NCBI GenBank assembly: GCA_022072255.1
Contig: JAJVHZ010000022.1
Span: 1 to 64,000, forward strand
Direction: 5' to 3'
Source of the DNA: Gammaproteobacteria bacterium
Lineage (GTDB): Bacteria; Pseudomonadota; Gammaproteobacteria; JAJPIJ01
Length of the DNA stretch: 64,000 nucleotides
Part shown: positions 48,152 through 56,054 of the stretch, piece by piece
How the letters are laid out: every line of letters begins with the position of its first letter
Numbering within the stretch: the first letter of the stretch is position 1
Position numbers and translations under genes: made by a program
Notes under the pieces: generated by a model
What the model saw: the letters and a program-made list of their open reading frames with translations, nothing else
Database searches by the model: none
Told to the model about the DNA's origin: nothing

Positions 48152-48739
48152 TCACACCCGCAGGCGGCGGTAGTGCGGTCCCAGCCGATGACGTTCCTCG
48201 CCCGTCAGGGCCGCCATGACCAGCGCTGCGAGGGTCCAGCCGATCACGACGTCAGCCAGATCGATGACCATGAACTCGGTGCCGAAATGCCACCAGATCC
48301 AGTTCGGCGCCCGACCGGCGATGGCGATCACGATGCCGACAGTTGCGATGAACAGCACGCGCTGGAAGTAGCCCAGGCCCTCGGCCGCGCGCACCAGCCA
48401 GGCGATCAACAGCGCGGCGATGATGCTGCTCACGACGGCGTATGCCATCGCCATCGTCATATGCGGGTCGACACCCTCGCGGGTGTAGGCGACGAAGGCA
48501 AACGGGCCCGCCGGCGCGGGCGCCGCCCCGGTCGGCGGCACCGCGCCCTGCGACGGCTGTGGCCTGGGCAGGACGTAAATGCCCGTCATCGGCGCATTGT
48601 CGACGAGGACCTGCGCGACCTGATCCTCGTCGGCAAATGCGTTGATCGTCGGGGCATGCCACCCGAGCACCATCCAGGAGACGGCGCCCCAGGCGAAAAC
48701 GATCGCGCCGCCGAGTATGGCGGCCAGCAGTGTCTTCAT
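48152..48739 (-). CDS. membrane protein of unknown function
   Basis: 195 aa from ATG 48739, with GGGAGGAA 8 nt upstream; the ORF track start at 49243 runs through non-coding DNA. About four membrane segments: 6-26, 104-124, 128-150 and 160-180. A soluble, Pro-rich loop covers about 50-95. The last hydrophilic tail is GEERHRLGPHYRRLRV. I recognise no family. It starts the minus-strand group with creatininase, nfi, amrB and amrA (9-nt gap to the next gene). Confidence 0.7.
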   Translation of the reverse strand: MKTLLAAILGGAIVFAWGAVSWMVLGWHAPTINAFADEDQVAQVLVDNAPMTGIYVLPRPQPSQGAVPPTGAAPAPAGPFAFVAYTREGVDPHMTMAMAYAVVSSIIAALLIAWLVRAAEGLGYFQRVLFIATVGIVIAIAGRAPNWIWWHFGTEFMVIDLADVVIGWTLAALVMAALTGEERHRLGPHYRRLRV

Positions 48740-49311
48740 CGCCAGTTCCTCCCGCCTTGCACGTGCCCTGGTCCTTACTATCGTTTTTTGCAGCGTCTCC
48801 GTGCGCAATCGCGAGGACCACGTCGGGGGCCAAGGATATAGGAATAGATCCGCGTGGTCATCCCCCGCCGGATCCGGAGCGATCGCCCGGATCGCATTCT
48901 GCCGCGGCCACGCCCGCAGGCGCCGAGTGCCTCGCCCATGGCCCGCCACCCCGGTGTCTCTCGGGGCAGAGTCACGATGCGCCGGACGGAGGCACCGTCG
49001 TCGGCCTCCACGATCGCCGCCCAACACGTCCACGGCGCCCGTCGGTCCGGTCGACGGCGCCGGCCGACCGAGTGTCACGGCCTCGGGCTGCACGGAAGCG
49101 GTGCGACCGGACCTCGCGCACGGGATGCCCGGAGGTCGCCGGAGCCACACGCCTTCGTGATGGGCGGGCAGTGGCGTCGGCATGCGCACGATGTCGGACT
49201 GCCCCGGTTGCATCCCGCCGGCAATCGCACGCAGCGCGCGCATCGTTGCCTCCTTACCCGTGCGTACGCAATAAGGATAAGATGCGCCGAGTTCATTGCG
49301 AGGACACGACG
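48740..49311. other. 572-bp region without a recognised gene
   Basis: ORFs cross it on both strands, but their translations are Arg/Pro/Ala-rich and lack the residue pattern of real proteins. It must hold the divergent promoters of the membrane protein gene and apt. I see no tRNA, riboswitch or clear inverted repeat. Confidence 0.6.
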
Positions 49312-49827
49312 ATGGAGCGGCTGCGCGCGAAAATTCGCGATATCCCGGACTTCCCCGCTCCCGGGATCGTGTTCAAGGACATCACGCCGTTGATGAAGGA
49401 CCCCTCCGCGATGCGTCTGGCGGTCCATCAGATGCTGCATCCCTTCCTCGGCGAACGCATCACCGCGGTTGCCGGAATGGAGGCGCGCGGTTTCATTTTC
49501 GGCAGCCTCGTCGCCTGGGAGCTGGCCGTATCCTTCGTTCCGCTGCGTAAGCCGGGCAAGCTGCCGCACAGGACGCGCAGCGCCAACTATGACCTGGAGT
49601 ACGGCACCGCGACACTGCAGATACACGAGGACGCCGTCGGCCCCGGCGACCGCGTACTGCTCGTCGATGACGTGATCGCCACCGGCGGCACGGCGCTGGC
49701 GAGTTGCGAGTTGCTGGAACATCTGGGCGCCGAGGTGGCGGGGTGCGGCTTCCTCGTCGAACTGGGTGTTCTGAAGGGCCGTGCCCGGCTCGCCGACTAC
49801 CGCGTGCACTCGGTGCTGCAGTACTGA
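49312..49827 (+). CDS. apt: adenine phosphoribosyltransferase
   Basis: 171 aa from ATG 49312 with GAGGA upstream; the ORF start at 48730 is a long false extension. Motifs: IPDFPAPGIVFKDITPLM, EARGFIFG, the PRPP loop VLLVDDVIATGGTALA. It salvages adenine to AMP with PRPP. It is convergent with ppnN (42-nt gap); both act on nucleotide and base salvage. Confidence 0.97.
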   Translation: MERLRAKIRDIPDFPAPGIVFKDITPLMKDPSAMRLAVHQMLHPFLGERITAVAGMEARGFIFGSLVAWELAVSFVPLRKPGKLPHRTRSANYDLEYGTATLQIHEDAVGPGDRVLLVDDVIATGGTALASCELLEHLGAEVAGCGFLVELGVLKGRARLADYRVHSVLQY

Positions 49828-49869
49828 TCCCTCGTGGCCCGGCCGCTGCGCCCGGCGGCCGAACCCGGC

Positions 49870-51237
49870 TCAGGCCACGAGGCGATAGCAGGGCACGTAG
49901 TCCCGCCCCGGCAACCGCATTCGTTGTTGCGCGACAAAGGCGCGCAACAAGCCGTCGAGCGGCTCGACGACAGCCTTGTCGCCGTGGATCTCGAACGGCC
50001 CATGCTCCTCTACCAGGCGCATACCCTCCTCCTTGACGTTGCCCGCGACGATGCCGGCGCACGCCCGGCGCAGGCTGCAGGCGAGTTGATGGGGCGGCAG
50101 ATCGCGATGCAGGGCCAGCTTCGCCATGCTCTCGTGGTTGGCGTGGAACGGCTGCTGAAAATCCAGGCCGAGCCGCAGCGGCCAGTTGAAGTAGTAGGCC
50201 TCGTCCTCGCGTTCGCGGTAACCCATCACCTGCTCGGCCTGCTCGCGCATCGTGCGTGCCACGGCTGCCGGATCGTCGATGATGACGCACAGTCGTGCCG
50301 CGACCTCCCTGCCGAGCGTGGCGTCGATGAAGCCGACGAACTCACGGAAATAGCCCTCGCTGAGGTCCGGCCCGGTCAGCACCACGGGGAACGGCAGCTT
50401 GCGGTTGTCCGGGTGCATGAGTATCCCCAGCAGGTACAGCATCTCTTCGGCGGTCCCCACGCCGCCGGGGAAGACGACGAACACGTGTCCCATCCTCACG
50501 AACGCCTCCAGACGCTTTTCCATGTCGGGCATGATGACCAGATCGTTGACGATCGGATTCGGCGACTCCGCCGCGATGATCCCGGGCTCGGAGATGCCGA
50601 TGTAGCGCCCGTTGCGAACCCGCTGCTTGGCATGACCGATCGTCGCTCCCTTCATCGGCCCCTTCATGGCCCCGGGCCCGCAGCCGGTGCAGACGTTGAA
50701 TCCGCGCAGACCGAGTTCATAGCCGACCTTCTTGGTGTAGTCGTATTCCTCGCGGCTGATGGAGTGGCCGCCCCAGCAGACCGCCAGTGGCGGAGCCCGC
50801 CCGGCCCTCACGATCCGCGAATTGCGCAGGATGTTGAACACCGCGTCGGTCAGGCCCGCCGAGGTGGTGAGATCGAAACGGCCGCTGCGATGAATCTCGT
50901 TCTGGATGTACAGGATGTCGCGCAGCACCGAGGACAGGTGCTCGCGTATGCCGCGGATCATGCGGCCGTCGACGAAGGCCCGGGACGGCGCGTTGATGAT
51001 CTCGATCCTCACGCCGCGTTCGTTCTGCACCAGTCTCACGTCGAAGTCCGGGTGCGCCTCCAGCGCGGTGCGGGTGTCGTCGATGTCGCTGCCGCTGTTC
51101 AGCACCGCCAGGCAGCAGCGGCGAAAGGTCCCGTACAGCCCGCCGGTGCTGGTGCTGCACAACTCGTTGACCTCCTTCTGCGAGAGGACCTCCAGGCTCC
51201 CTTCGGGATTGATGACCGCATCCACTCCGTAACTCAT
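49870..51237 (-). CDS. ppnN: pyrimidine/purine nucleotide 5'-monophosphate nucleosidase (LOG family)
   Basis: 455 aa from ATG 51237, with a G-rich AGGGGGGC site 5 nt before (E. coli PpnN/YgdH 454). An N-terminal domain (SLEVLSQKEVNELC, ERGVRIEIINAPSRAFVDGRMIRG) precedes the Rossmann LOG domain. That domain has CTGCGPGAMKGPMKGA and the PGGxGTxxE motif FPGGVGTAEEMLYLLGIL. It hydrolyses the N-glycosidic bond of nucleotides; the E. coli enzyme is controlled by (p)ppGpp. Adjacent to apt, which reuses adenine. Confidence 0.95.
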   Translation of the reverse strand: MSYGVDAVINPEGSLEVLSQKEVNELCSTSTGGLYGTFRRCCLAVLNSGSDIDDTRTALEAHPDFDVRLVQNERGVRIEIINAPSRAFVDGRMIRGIREHLSSVLRDILYIQNEIHRSGRFDLTTSAGLTDAVFNILRNSRIVRAGRAPPLAVCWGGHSISREEYDYTKKVGYELGLRGFNVCTGCGPGAMKGPMKGATIGHAKQRVRNGRYIGISEPGIIAAESPNPIVNDLVIMPDMEKRLEAFVRMGHVFVVFPGGVGTAEEMLYLLGILMHPDNRKLPFPVVLTGPDLSEGYFREFVGFIDATLGREVAARLCVIIDDPAAVARTMREQAEQVMGYREREDEAYYFNWPLRLGLDFQQPFHANHESMAKLALHRDLPPHQLACSLRRACAGIVAGNVKEEGMRLVEEHGPFEIHGDKAVVEPLDGLLRAFVAQQRMRLPGRDYVPCYRLVA

Positions 51238-51353
51238 CACGCCCCCCCTGTCGACTGTCACAACTTCTTCATCTTACTTGAAAATTCCTTACGCAATCGC
51301 ACTGTACCGCAACCGCTGCGGACCTTGGAGACGCGCCCCGTGGAGGCATCGGC

Positions 51354-51596
51354 ATGATCGATACGAACGTGGGCATTGCAGATGAGGTCTTCGACGTCCT
51401 GATGCGCCTCGCTGGCGAGGGCGCGGACCGGCCCGCCGAATGGCGGCGTGTGGCCGACAAGATCGCTCGGATCGAGGAATTTTTCTCCGGGCCGCAGCAG
51501 CAACCGGACGGCAGTTCGATGGCGCGGCGGTGTGACCTGCGGCGCCTGCTGAAGGGAAAGCGCGTCCTGCTCGCCGCCACGGACGTCTGCCGCTGA
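51354..51596 (+). CDS. small hypothetical protein
   Basis: 80 aa with GGAGG 8 nt before the ATG. No family recognised. It is hydrophilic, mixed charge, with an amphipathic N-terminal part (IADEVFDVLMRLAGEG) and a basic C terminus (RRLLKGKRVLLAA). It is probably real because of the ribosome site and ordinary amino-acid mix, but conservation is unknown. It is divergent from ppnN. Confidence 0.5.
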   Translation: MIDTNVGIADEVFDVLMRLAGEGADRPAEWRRVADKIARIEEFFSGPQQQPDGSSMARRCDLRRLLKGKRVLLAATDVCR

Positions 51597-51713
51597 CGAT
51601 CGCGGCAAAGGCGCCCGCCGCCACCGACGCGGACGCCGCGCCCTCGGCAGTCATTGTGCTTGACGACCCGTGGCGCGCCGGGTCGCGGACTGCAAGGACG
51701 CTCGCAACCCACG

Positions 51714-51719
51714 TATAAT
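51714..51719 (+). promoter_or_regulatory. consensus -10 box before the tRNA-Arg leader
   Basis: Exact TATAAT followed by a GCGGGG discriminator. The best -35 is CTGCAA at 51690 with an 18-nt spacer (3 of 6), so it is an extended or activated promoter at most. It would start a transcript about 155 nt before tRNA-Arg. Confidence 0.55.
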
Positions 51720-51726
51720 GCGGGGT

Positions 51727-51870
51727 GCCGGCGAGCCCTAGGCGGCTTCGGGGACAGTCGGACCCGGGCGAATATCCGGTGCGTGACCGCCCCGGCGAGC
51801 GCCCGGTCACGGATGACGGGCCCAGGAATGTGCTCCACGGAGGGATGCAACCACCGTACTGTTGAAACGA
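51727..51870 (+). promoter_or_regulatory. structured leader RNA, partly cobalamin-riboswitch-like
   Basis: Between a consensus -10 and tRNA-Arg, ahead of B12-type transport genes. A perfect stem GTGACCG/CGGTCAC (51783-51789 with 51804-51810) has a 14-nt loop. Features that recall the cobalamin riboswitch are an initial GGTGCC, a GAATATCCGGTGC segment, and GATGAC followed by a CCAGGA segment. The B12 box itself (AGCCAGGAGACCTGCC) is not matched well, and the long stem is not part of that fold. It could instead be tRNA 5' leader or a separate small RNA. Confidence 0.25.
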
Positions 51871-51878
51871 CGCAACAC

Positions 51879-51954
51879 GCCCTGGTAGCTCAGGGGATAG
51901 AGCAACCGCCTCCTAAGCGGTAGGTCGGCGGTTCGAGTCCGCCCCAGGGCGCCA
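51879..51954 (+). tRNA. tRNA-Arg (CCU)
   Basis: 76 nt with encoded CCA. Acceptor GCCCTGG/CCAGGGC, D arm GCTC/GAGC, anticodon stem ACCGC/GCGGT with loop CTCCTAA (anticodon CCT), T arm GGCGG/CCGCC with TTCGAGT. All stems pair fully. It reads AGG codons. The B12-type transporter gene starts 38 nt downstream, with no terminator between. Confidence 0.96.
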
Positions 51955-51992
51955 TTTGGCCGCACACTCGCGACACCCCCGGGAATTACGCA

Positions 51993-53216
51993 GTGATCGC
52001 CCGAATGCGCCTGATCCATCACTGGCAGTTCACCCTCGCCGCGGTGATGATGCTCGCTGCCCACGCCTCCGTCGCGCAGCGCCACGCCGATGCGCCTGCC
52101 GCGGCCGGGGACTGTGGCGCGGACCCCGTCGCGCCGCCCTATGATGCGGGCCCGTTGCGGCTCCGCCACGCGGAACTCTTCGGCATCGAGTACTTTCCGC
52201 ATTACAAGATCCTCACGGTGAGGCTGGCGCCGCAGGACCCCAGTCCGCTTCGGTACCTGCTGGTGCAGTGCGGCGCGCCGCGTCCCGACGTCCCGGATAT
52301 CGCGGCGACGGTGACTGTCCCGGTACGCTCGACGGTGGCCCTTTCCAATGCGTACCTGCCTTTCATCGCCGCCAGCGGCGCGATCGGAACCGTGGTCGCG
52401 GTCAATCAGCACTCCCATGTCGGCGACGCCGGCCTGCGCAAGGCGATCGAGCGCGGCGCGGTGCTGGAGGTCGGACGCGAAGGCAATCTCGACCGCGAGC
52501 GCCTCGCATTGCTGAATCCGGGAGTGGTGCTCACCTACGGTGACGGCAGGCCTCCGGAATCACTGGCGCCGCTGCTGCGGCTGGGATTGCCGGTCGTCGT
52601 CACCTCGGAGTATCGCGAGACGAGCCCGCTTGCCTACGCCGAATGGGTGCTGTTCTTTGCCGCATTCTTTGATTCCGAGAGCGCGGCGGCGGCGCACCTC
52701 CAATCCCAGTCACGGCGCTACGAGTCGCTCCGGCGGCTGGCTGCGAACGCTGCGCCGGGGCCCGCCGTCCTCGCAGGGGGCAGCTACCGGGGGAACTGGT
52801 ACGTGCCGGCGCCCCGCAGCTACACCGCGCGCATGATCGCCGATGCCGGCGCGCGCTACGTATTCTCCGCGCTGCAGCCCGACGGACAGGCCCATGAGAC
52901 CACGATCGCGATCAGCCTCGAGCAGGCGCTCGCCTACGGAGGCGACGCCGACATCTGGATCGACACCATGGACTGGCGATCCCTGGCCGAGGCGCGCAGC
53001 CAGGATCCTCGTTACGCGCTGTTCCGGGCGTTCCAGCAGCGCCAGCTTTACAACAATGACAAGCGGCGGAACGCGTATGGCACCAACACCTTCTGGGAGG
53101 CGGGTCTGGCGGAACCGGACTCGGTGCTTGCGGACCTGATCGCGATATTTCACCCCGAGCTGCGCGCCGGTCAGGAATTGAAATGGTATCGACGCCTGCC
53201 GGAGGACGTGCCATGA
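51993..53216 (+). CDS. periplasmic substrate-binding protein of a BtuFCD/FecBCD-like ABC transporter
   Basis: 407 aa from GTG 51993; ATG 52005 is equally possible and gives a clean signal peptide (cleaved near ASVAQ). The pattern is that of periplasmic binding protein family 2: LSNAYLPFIAASGAIGTVVAV, VGREGNLDRERLALLNPGVVLTYGDG, then a C-terminal lobe with RYVFSALQPDG. It is longer than BtuF (about 270). Cobalamin is the favoured ligand because the operon ends with a cobalamin adenosyltransferase; an iron-siderophore ligand is not ruled out. The stop overlaps the permease start (ATGA). Confidence 0.78.
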   Translation: MIARMRLIHHWQFTLAAVMMLAAHASVAQRHADAPAAAGDCGADPVAPPYDAGPLRLRHAELFGIEYFPHYKILTVRLAPQDPSPLRYLLVQCGAPRPDVPDIAATVTVPVRSTVALSNAYLPFIAASGAIGTVVAVNQHSHVGDAGLRKAIERGAVLEVGREGNLDRERLALLNPGVVLTYGDGRPPESLAPLLRLGLPVVVTSEYRETSPLAYAEWVLFFAAFFDSESAAAAHLQSQSRRYESLRRLAANAAPGPAVLAGGSYRGNWYVPAPRSYTARMIADAGARYVFSALQPDGQAHETTIAISLEQALAYGGDADIWIDTMDWRSLAEARSQDPRYALFRAFQQRQLYNNDKRRNAYGTNTFWEAGLAEPDSVLADLIAIFHPELRAGQELKWYRRLPEDVP

Positions 53217-54304
53217 CCGCCGGGCTGGCGGGCCACGGGGCCGCGTCGCGCTGGTCGTCGTCGGCCTTCAGCGCCGCGGCGCGCCGTCGATTCCTGCTCG
53301 TTCTGCTGTGCCTGTCGGCGCTGTTGTTGCTGCTGGTGACGCTTGCGTGCGCCTACGGCTCGGTCCCGGTCTCGCTGACCGGCATCTGGCGCAACGAGGC
53401 GAACGGCACTGCCGCGACGCAGGCGCGCCTCATCGTTCTGGAGCTGCGCCTGCCTGCCGCCTGTACCGCGGCGCTGGCCGGCGCCTCGCTCGCGGTCAGT
53501 GGGCTGCAATTGCAGACGTACTTCCGCAACCCGCTGGCCGGCCCCTTCGTGCTCGGCGTGGACAGCGGCGCCGCGCTCGGGGTGGCGCTGATGCTGATCG
53601 CACTGCCGGCGGCGCTGGCCGCCGACCCGGATCTCGCAATGCTCTCGGATCTCGGACTGTCGGGCGCGGCGATTGCGGGCGCGGCGGCCACCATCGCGCT
53701 CGTGCTGGTGGTCGCGCGCAAGGCGCTGAGCGACGCCACGCTGATCGTCGCGGGTCTCATGCTGAGCCTGCTGCTCGCCAGCATGGTGAGCCTGCTGCTT
53801 CATTACGCCGACCCGTTCCGACTTCAGGCCTTCGTGCTGTGGACCTTCGGGAGTTTCGCGGGCGTGCCCTGGCAGCGTCTGCCCGCCTATGCGGGCCTTG
53901 CCGGCGCGGGGCTCGTGCTCGCGCTCTGGGATGCCAGGAGCCTGAACGCGCTGCAGCTCGGTCAGCTCGCCGCCGGCACCCTCGGGGTAAACCACCGCCG
54001 TTGCCGGCGGCGCATCGTCGCGTCGACCGCATTGCTCGCCGGCGCGACGGTCGCCTATTGCGGACCGCTCGGGGTGGTCGGCACCGCCGCGCCGCATATC
54101 GCGCGCGGCCTGTTGGGATCGGCCGATCATCGCCAATTGATGCCGGTCACCGCCGTGGTTGGCGCCGCGCTGACGCTGCTCGCCGATCTCCTGAGCCGCC
54201 TGCTGGCGAACCAGGGCACACTGCCCCTGAACGCGGTGCTCGCCCTGTTGAGCGCGCCGGTCGTCATCGCCGTGCTGGTGCGCTCGAACCGCTCAGGCTG
54301 GTAG
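53213..54304 (+). CDS. FecCD/BtuC-family ABC transporter permease
   Basis: 363 aa from ATG 53213 (GGAGGACGTGCC before). About nine to ten membrane helices. FecCD motifs: LRLPAACTAALAGASLAVSGLQLQTYFRNPLAGPFVLGV near residue 90 (only partly quoted patterns: L-R-L-P, N-P-L-A-x-P) and CGPLGVVGTAAPHIAR in the cytoplasmic coupling loop. It forms the membrane channel dimer. It overlaps the binding-protein gene by 4 nt, and the ATPase starts right after its stop. Confidence 0.9.
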   Translation: MTAGLAGHGAASRWSSSAFSAAARRRFLLVLLCLSALLLLLVTLACAYGSVPVSLTGIWRNEANGTAATQARLIVLELRLPAACTAALAGASLAVSGLQLQTYFRNPLAGPFVLGVDSGAALGVALMLIALPAALAADPDLAMLSDLGLSGAAIAGAAATIALVLVVARKALSDATLIVAGLMLSLLLASMVSLLLHYADPFRLQAFVLWTFGSFAGVPWQRLPAYAGLAGAGLVLALWDARSLNALQLGQLAAGTLGVNHRRCRRRIVASTALLAGATVAYCGPLGVVGTAAPHIARGLLGSADHRQLMPVTAVVGAALTLLADLLSRLLANQGTLPLNAVLALLSAPVVIAVLVRSNRSGW

Positions 54305-55081
54305 ATGGCCGTGCCGCTGCTCGAGGTCAGCAATCTCGTTACCGGCTATTCCGGCCGCGGCGCGTCGGCAGCGGCCGTTTCGGCGATCGCGTCCATGCGG
54401 CTGGCTCCACACGACCTCGTCTGTCTGCTCGGGCCGAACGGCGCGGGTAAGTCGACCCTGCTGCGCACCCTCTGCGGGCTGCAGGCTCCGCTGTCGGGAT
54501 CGATCCGCGTCAATGACCGGCGTCTCGAGCATATGCCGAGTCGCGAGCGCGCGCGCGTGCTCACCTATGTCGGCAGCGAGACGGTGCCGGCATCGCCGAT
54601 CCGCGTCCACGAGTTCGTTGCCCTGGGACGCTATCCCCACCGCGCCGGGTGGAGCGCCCTGCGGTCACGGGACCACCGGGCGATAGAGCAGGCCATCGAG
54701 GATGCCGGAATAGGCACGATGGTCGATCGCGACGTCACCCGGCTCAGCGACGGCGAACGTCAGCGCATACTGCTGGCACGCGCGCTGGCGCAGGAACCGA
54801 GGATACTGTTCCTGGACGAGCCGACCGCGCACCTGGACATCGTACAGCGCCGCAGGCTGGCGAGTACCCTGCAGGCGGTGGTGGCGCGCGACGGCATGGC
54901 CGTGGTCGCATCAACCCACGACCTCGATTTTGCGCTCGGCGCCTGCCAGCGTCTCTGGGTCCTGGATCGCAGCCGTCGCCTCTGCATCGACGCCCGCACC
55001 TCGGGGCTCGATCGTGCAAGCATCGACGCCGCCTTCGGCATTCCCGCCGGCGGGGGCAGCACGGGCGCGCCGCCGGATTGA
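54305..55081 (+). CDS. ABC transporter ATPase of the BtuD/FecE type
   Basis: 258 aa. Walker A GPNGAGKST at 43-51, signature LSDGERQRILLARAL (Asp replaces the usual second Gly), Walker B ILFLDEPTAHLD, and the switch His in VVASTHDLDFA. It powers import through the permease encoded immediately upstream (0-nt gap). With the other two genes it completes a one-locus importer, but no TonB-dependent receptor is present. Confidence 0.92.
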   Translation: MAVPLLEVSNLVTGYSGRGASAAAVSAIASMRLAPHDLVCLLGPNGAGKSTLLRTLCGLQAPLSGSIRVNDRRLEHMPSRERARVLTYVGSETVPASPIRVHEFVALGRYPHRAGWSALRSRDHRAIEQAIEDAGIGTMVDRDVTRLSDGERQRILLARALAQEPRILFLDEPTAHLDIVQRRRLASTLQAVVARDGMAVVASTHDLDFALGACQRLWVLDRSRRLCIDARTSGLDRASIDAAFGIPAGGGSTGAPPD

Positions 55082-55179
55082 ACCGCGCTGCGCGGCGGCC
55101 GTCTCCGATCGACGCCGCGAACGGGTACACTGCCGCGAGCGCGGGCGGCGGTCGGCCGCGACCTGTCGGATGAGACACA

Positions 55180-55788
55180 ATGGCCATCAAACTGACGCGT
55201 ATCTACACCCGCACCGGCGACGACGGCTTCACGGCCCTGGTCGGCGGCTGCCGGGTATCGAAGACTGATCTGCACGTCGAGGCGTATGGCACGGTTGACG
55301 AGCTGAACAGCGTGCTCGGCATACTGCGCACGCTGATCGATCAGCTCGAGGACACCGGCGGCCGCCTGGTCCGCGACAGCCGCGAGGATCTGCATCGTTT
55401 GCAGAACCGGCTGTTCGACATCGGCAGCATCCTCGCCACGCCCGGCGGGTCCCACTACGAAGGCATGCCACGGGTCGACGAGGAGGACATCGCCTGGCTG
55501 GAACGGCGTATCGATGCGATGAACGCGGAACTCAAGCCGCTCGACTCCTTCGCGCTGCCTGGCGGCGGCATGCTCAACGCCCATGCCCACCTCGCCCGCA
55601 CCGTCTGTCGACGCCTCGAACGCGTGCTCTGGCGGGCCCAGGAAACTGCCCACGACGTGCCTGCAGCGGTGCTGCGCTTTGCGAACCGACTCTCGGACTA
55701 CCTGTTCGTCTATGCGCGATGGGCCGCGCTCTGCGGCGGAGAACAGGAGTACCTGTGGGAGCATCCACTGAAGGCCAGGGAGCGCTGA
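55180..55788 (+). CDS. cob(I)alamin adenosyltransferase, PduO type
   Basis: 202 aa. ATP-binding start TRIYTRTGDDGFTALVGG, then VEAYGTVDELNSVLG, PGGGMLNAHAHLARTVCRRLER with the family Arg residues, and FANRLSDYLFVYARW. It forms adenosylcobalamin from cob(I)alamin and ATP. Its position behind an ABC importer of the BtuCD type suggests uptake and activation of B12 as one unit. The gap to the ATPase gene is 98 nt. Confidence 0.94.
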   Translation: MAIKLTRIYTRTGDDGFTALVGGCRVSKTDLHVEAYGTVDELNSVLGILRTLIDQLEDTGGRLVRDSREDLHRLQNRLFDIGSILATPGGSHYEGMPRVDEEDIAWLERRIDAMNAELKPLDSFALPGGGMLNAHAHLARTVCRRLERVLWRAQETAHDVPAAVLRFANRLSDYLFVYARWAALCGGEQEYLWEHPLKARER

Positions 55789-56054
55789 TCGTGGCCGATG
55801 TGCGTGGCCGCGCCGGGCGGGAGCGCGGGCACCCTCGTACCCGCGCAGGATTCTGAGCCGCCGGTCACGGATTCCCGGCCGGCGGCAATGGCATCGTCCA
55901 TCGCATCGCCCTGCCGACGACCGTGCGTCGCGATCTTGCATCTCCGCGATTGCATCGTGCGAGCCGCGGCCGCCGCGAGGTCGCCGGCGCCTGCCGGCCG
56001 GCAACGCCCCCTCATGAGGCGAGACGCGCGATCAAACCGACGGCCGTACCGCAT
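55789..56054. other. 266-bp gap upstream of the transposase-like gene
   Basis: No gene or RNA recognised. The transposase-like frame stays open back to 55923, but the extra residues are Arg/Ala/Pro-rich and unlike any transposase N terminus. I could not find a terminal inverted repeat here matching the DNA after 57455. Confidence 0.5.

Noticed and set aside
48740-49311. Several ORFs across the gap between the membrane-protein gene and apt
   Set aside because: All are Arg/Pro/Ala-rich frames with no site or motif; the N-terminal extensions of both flanking genes lack ribosome sites.
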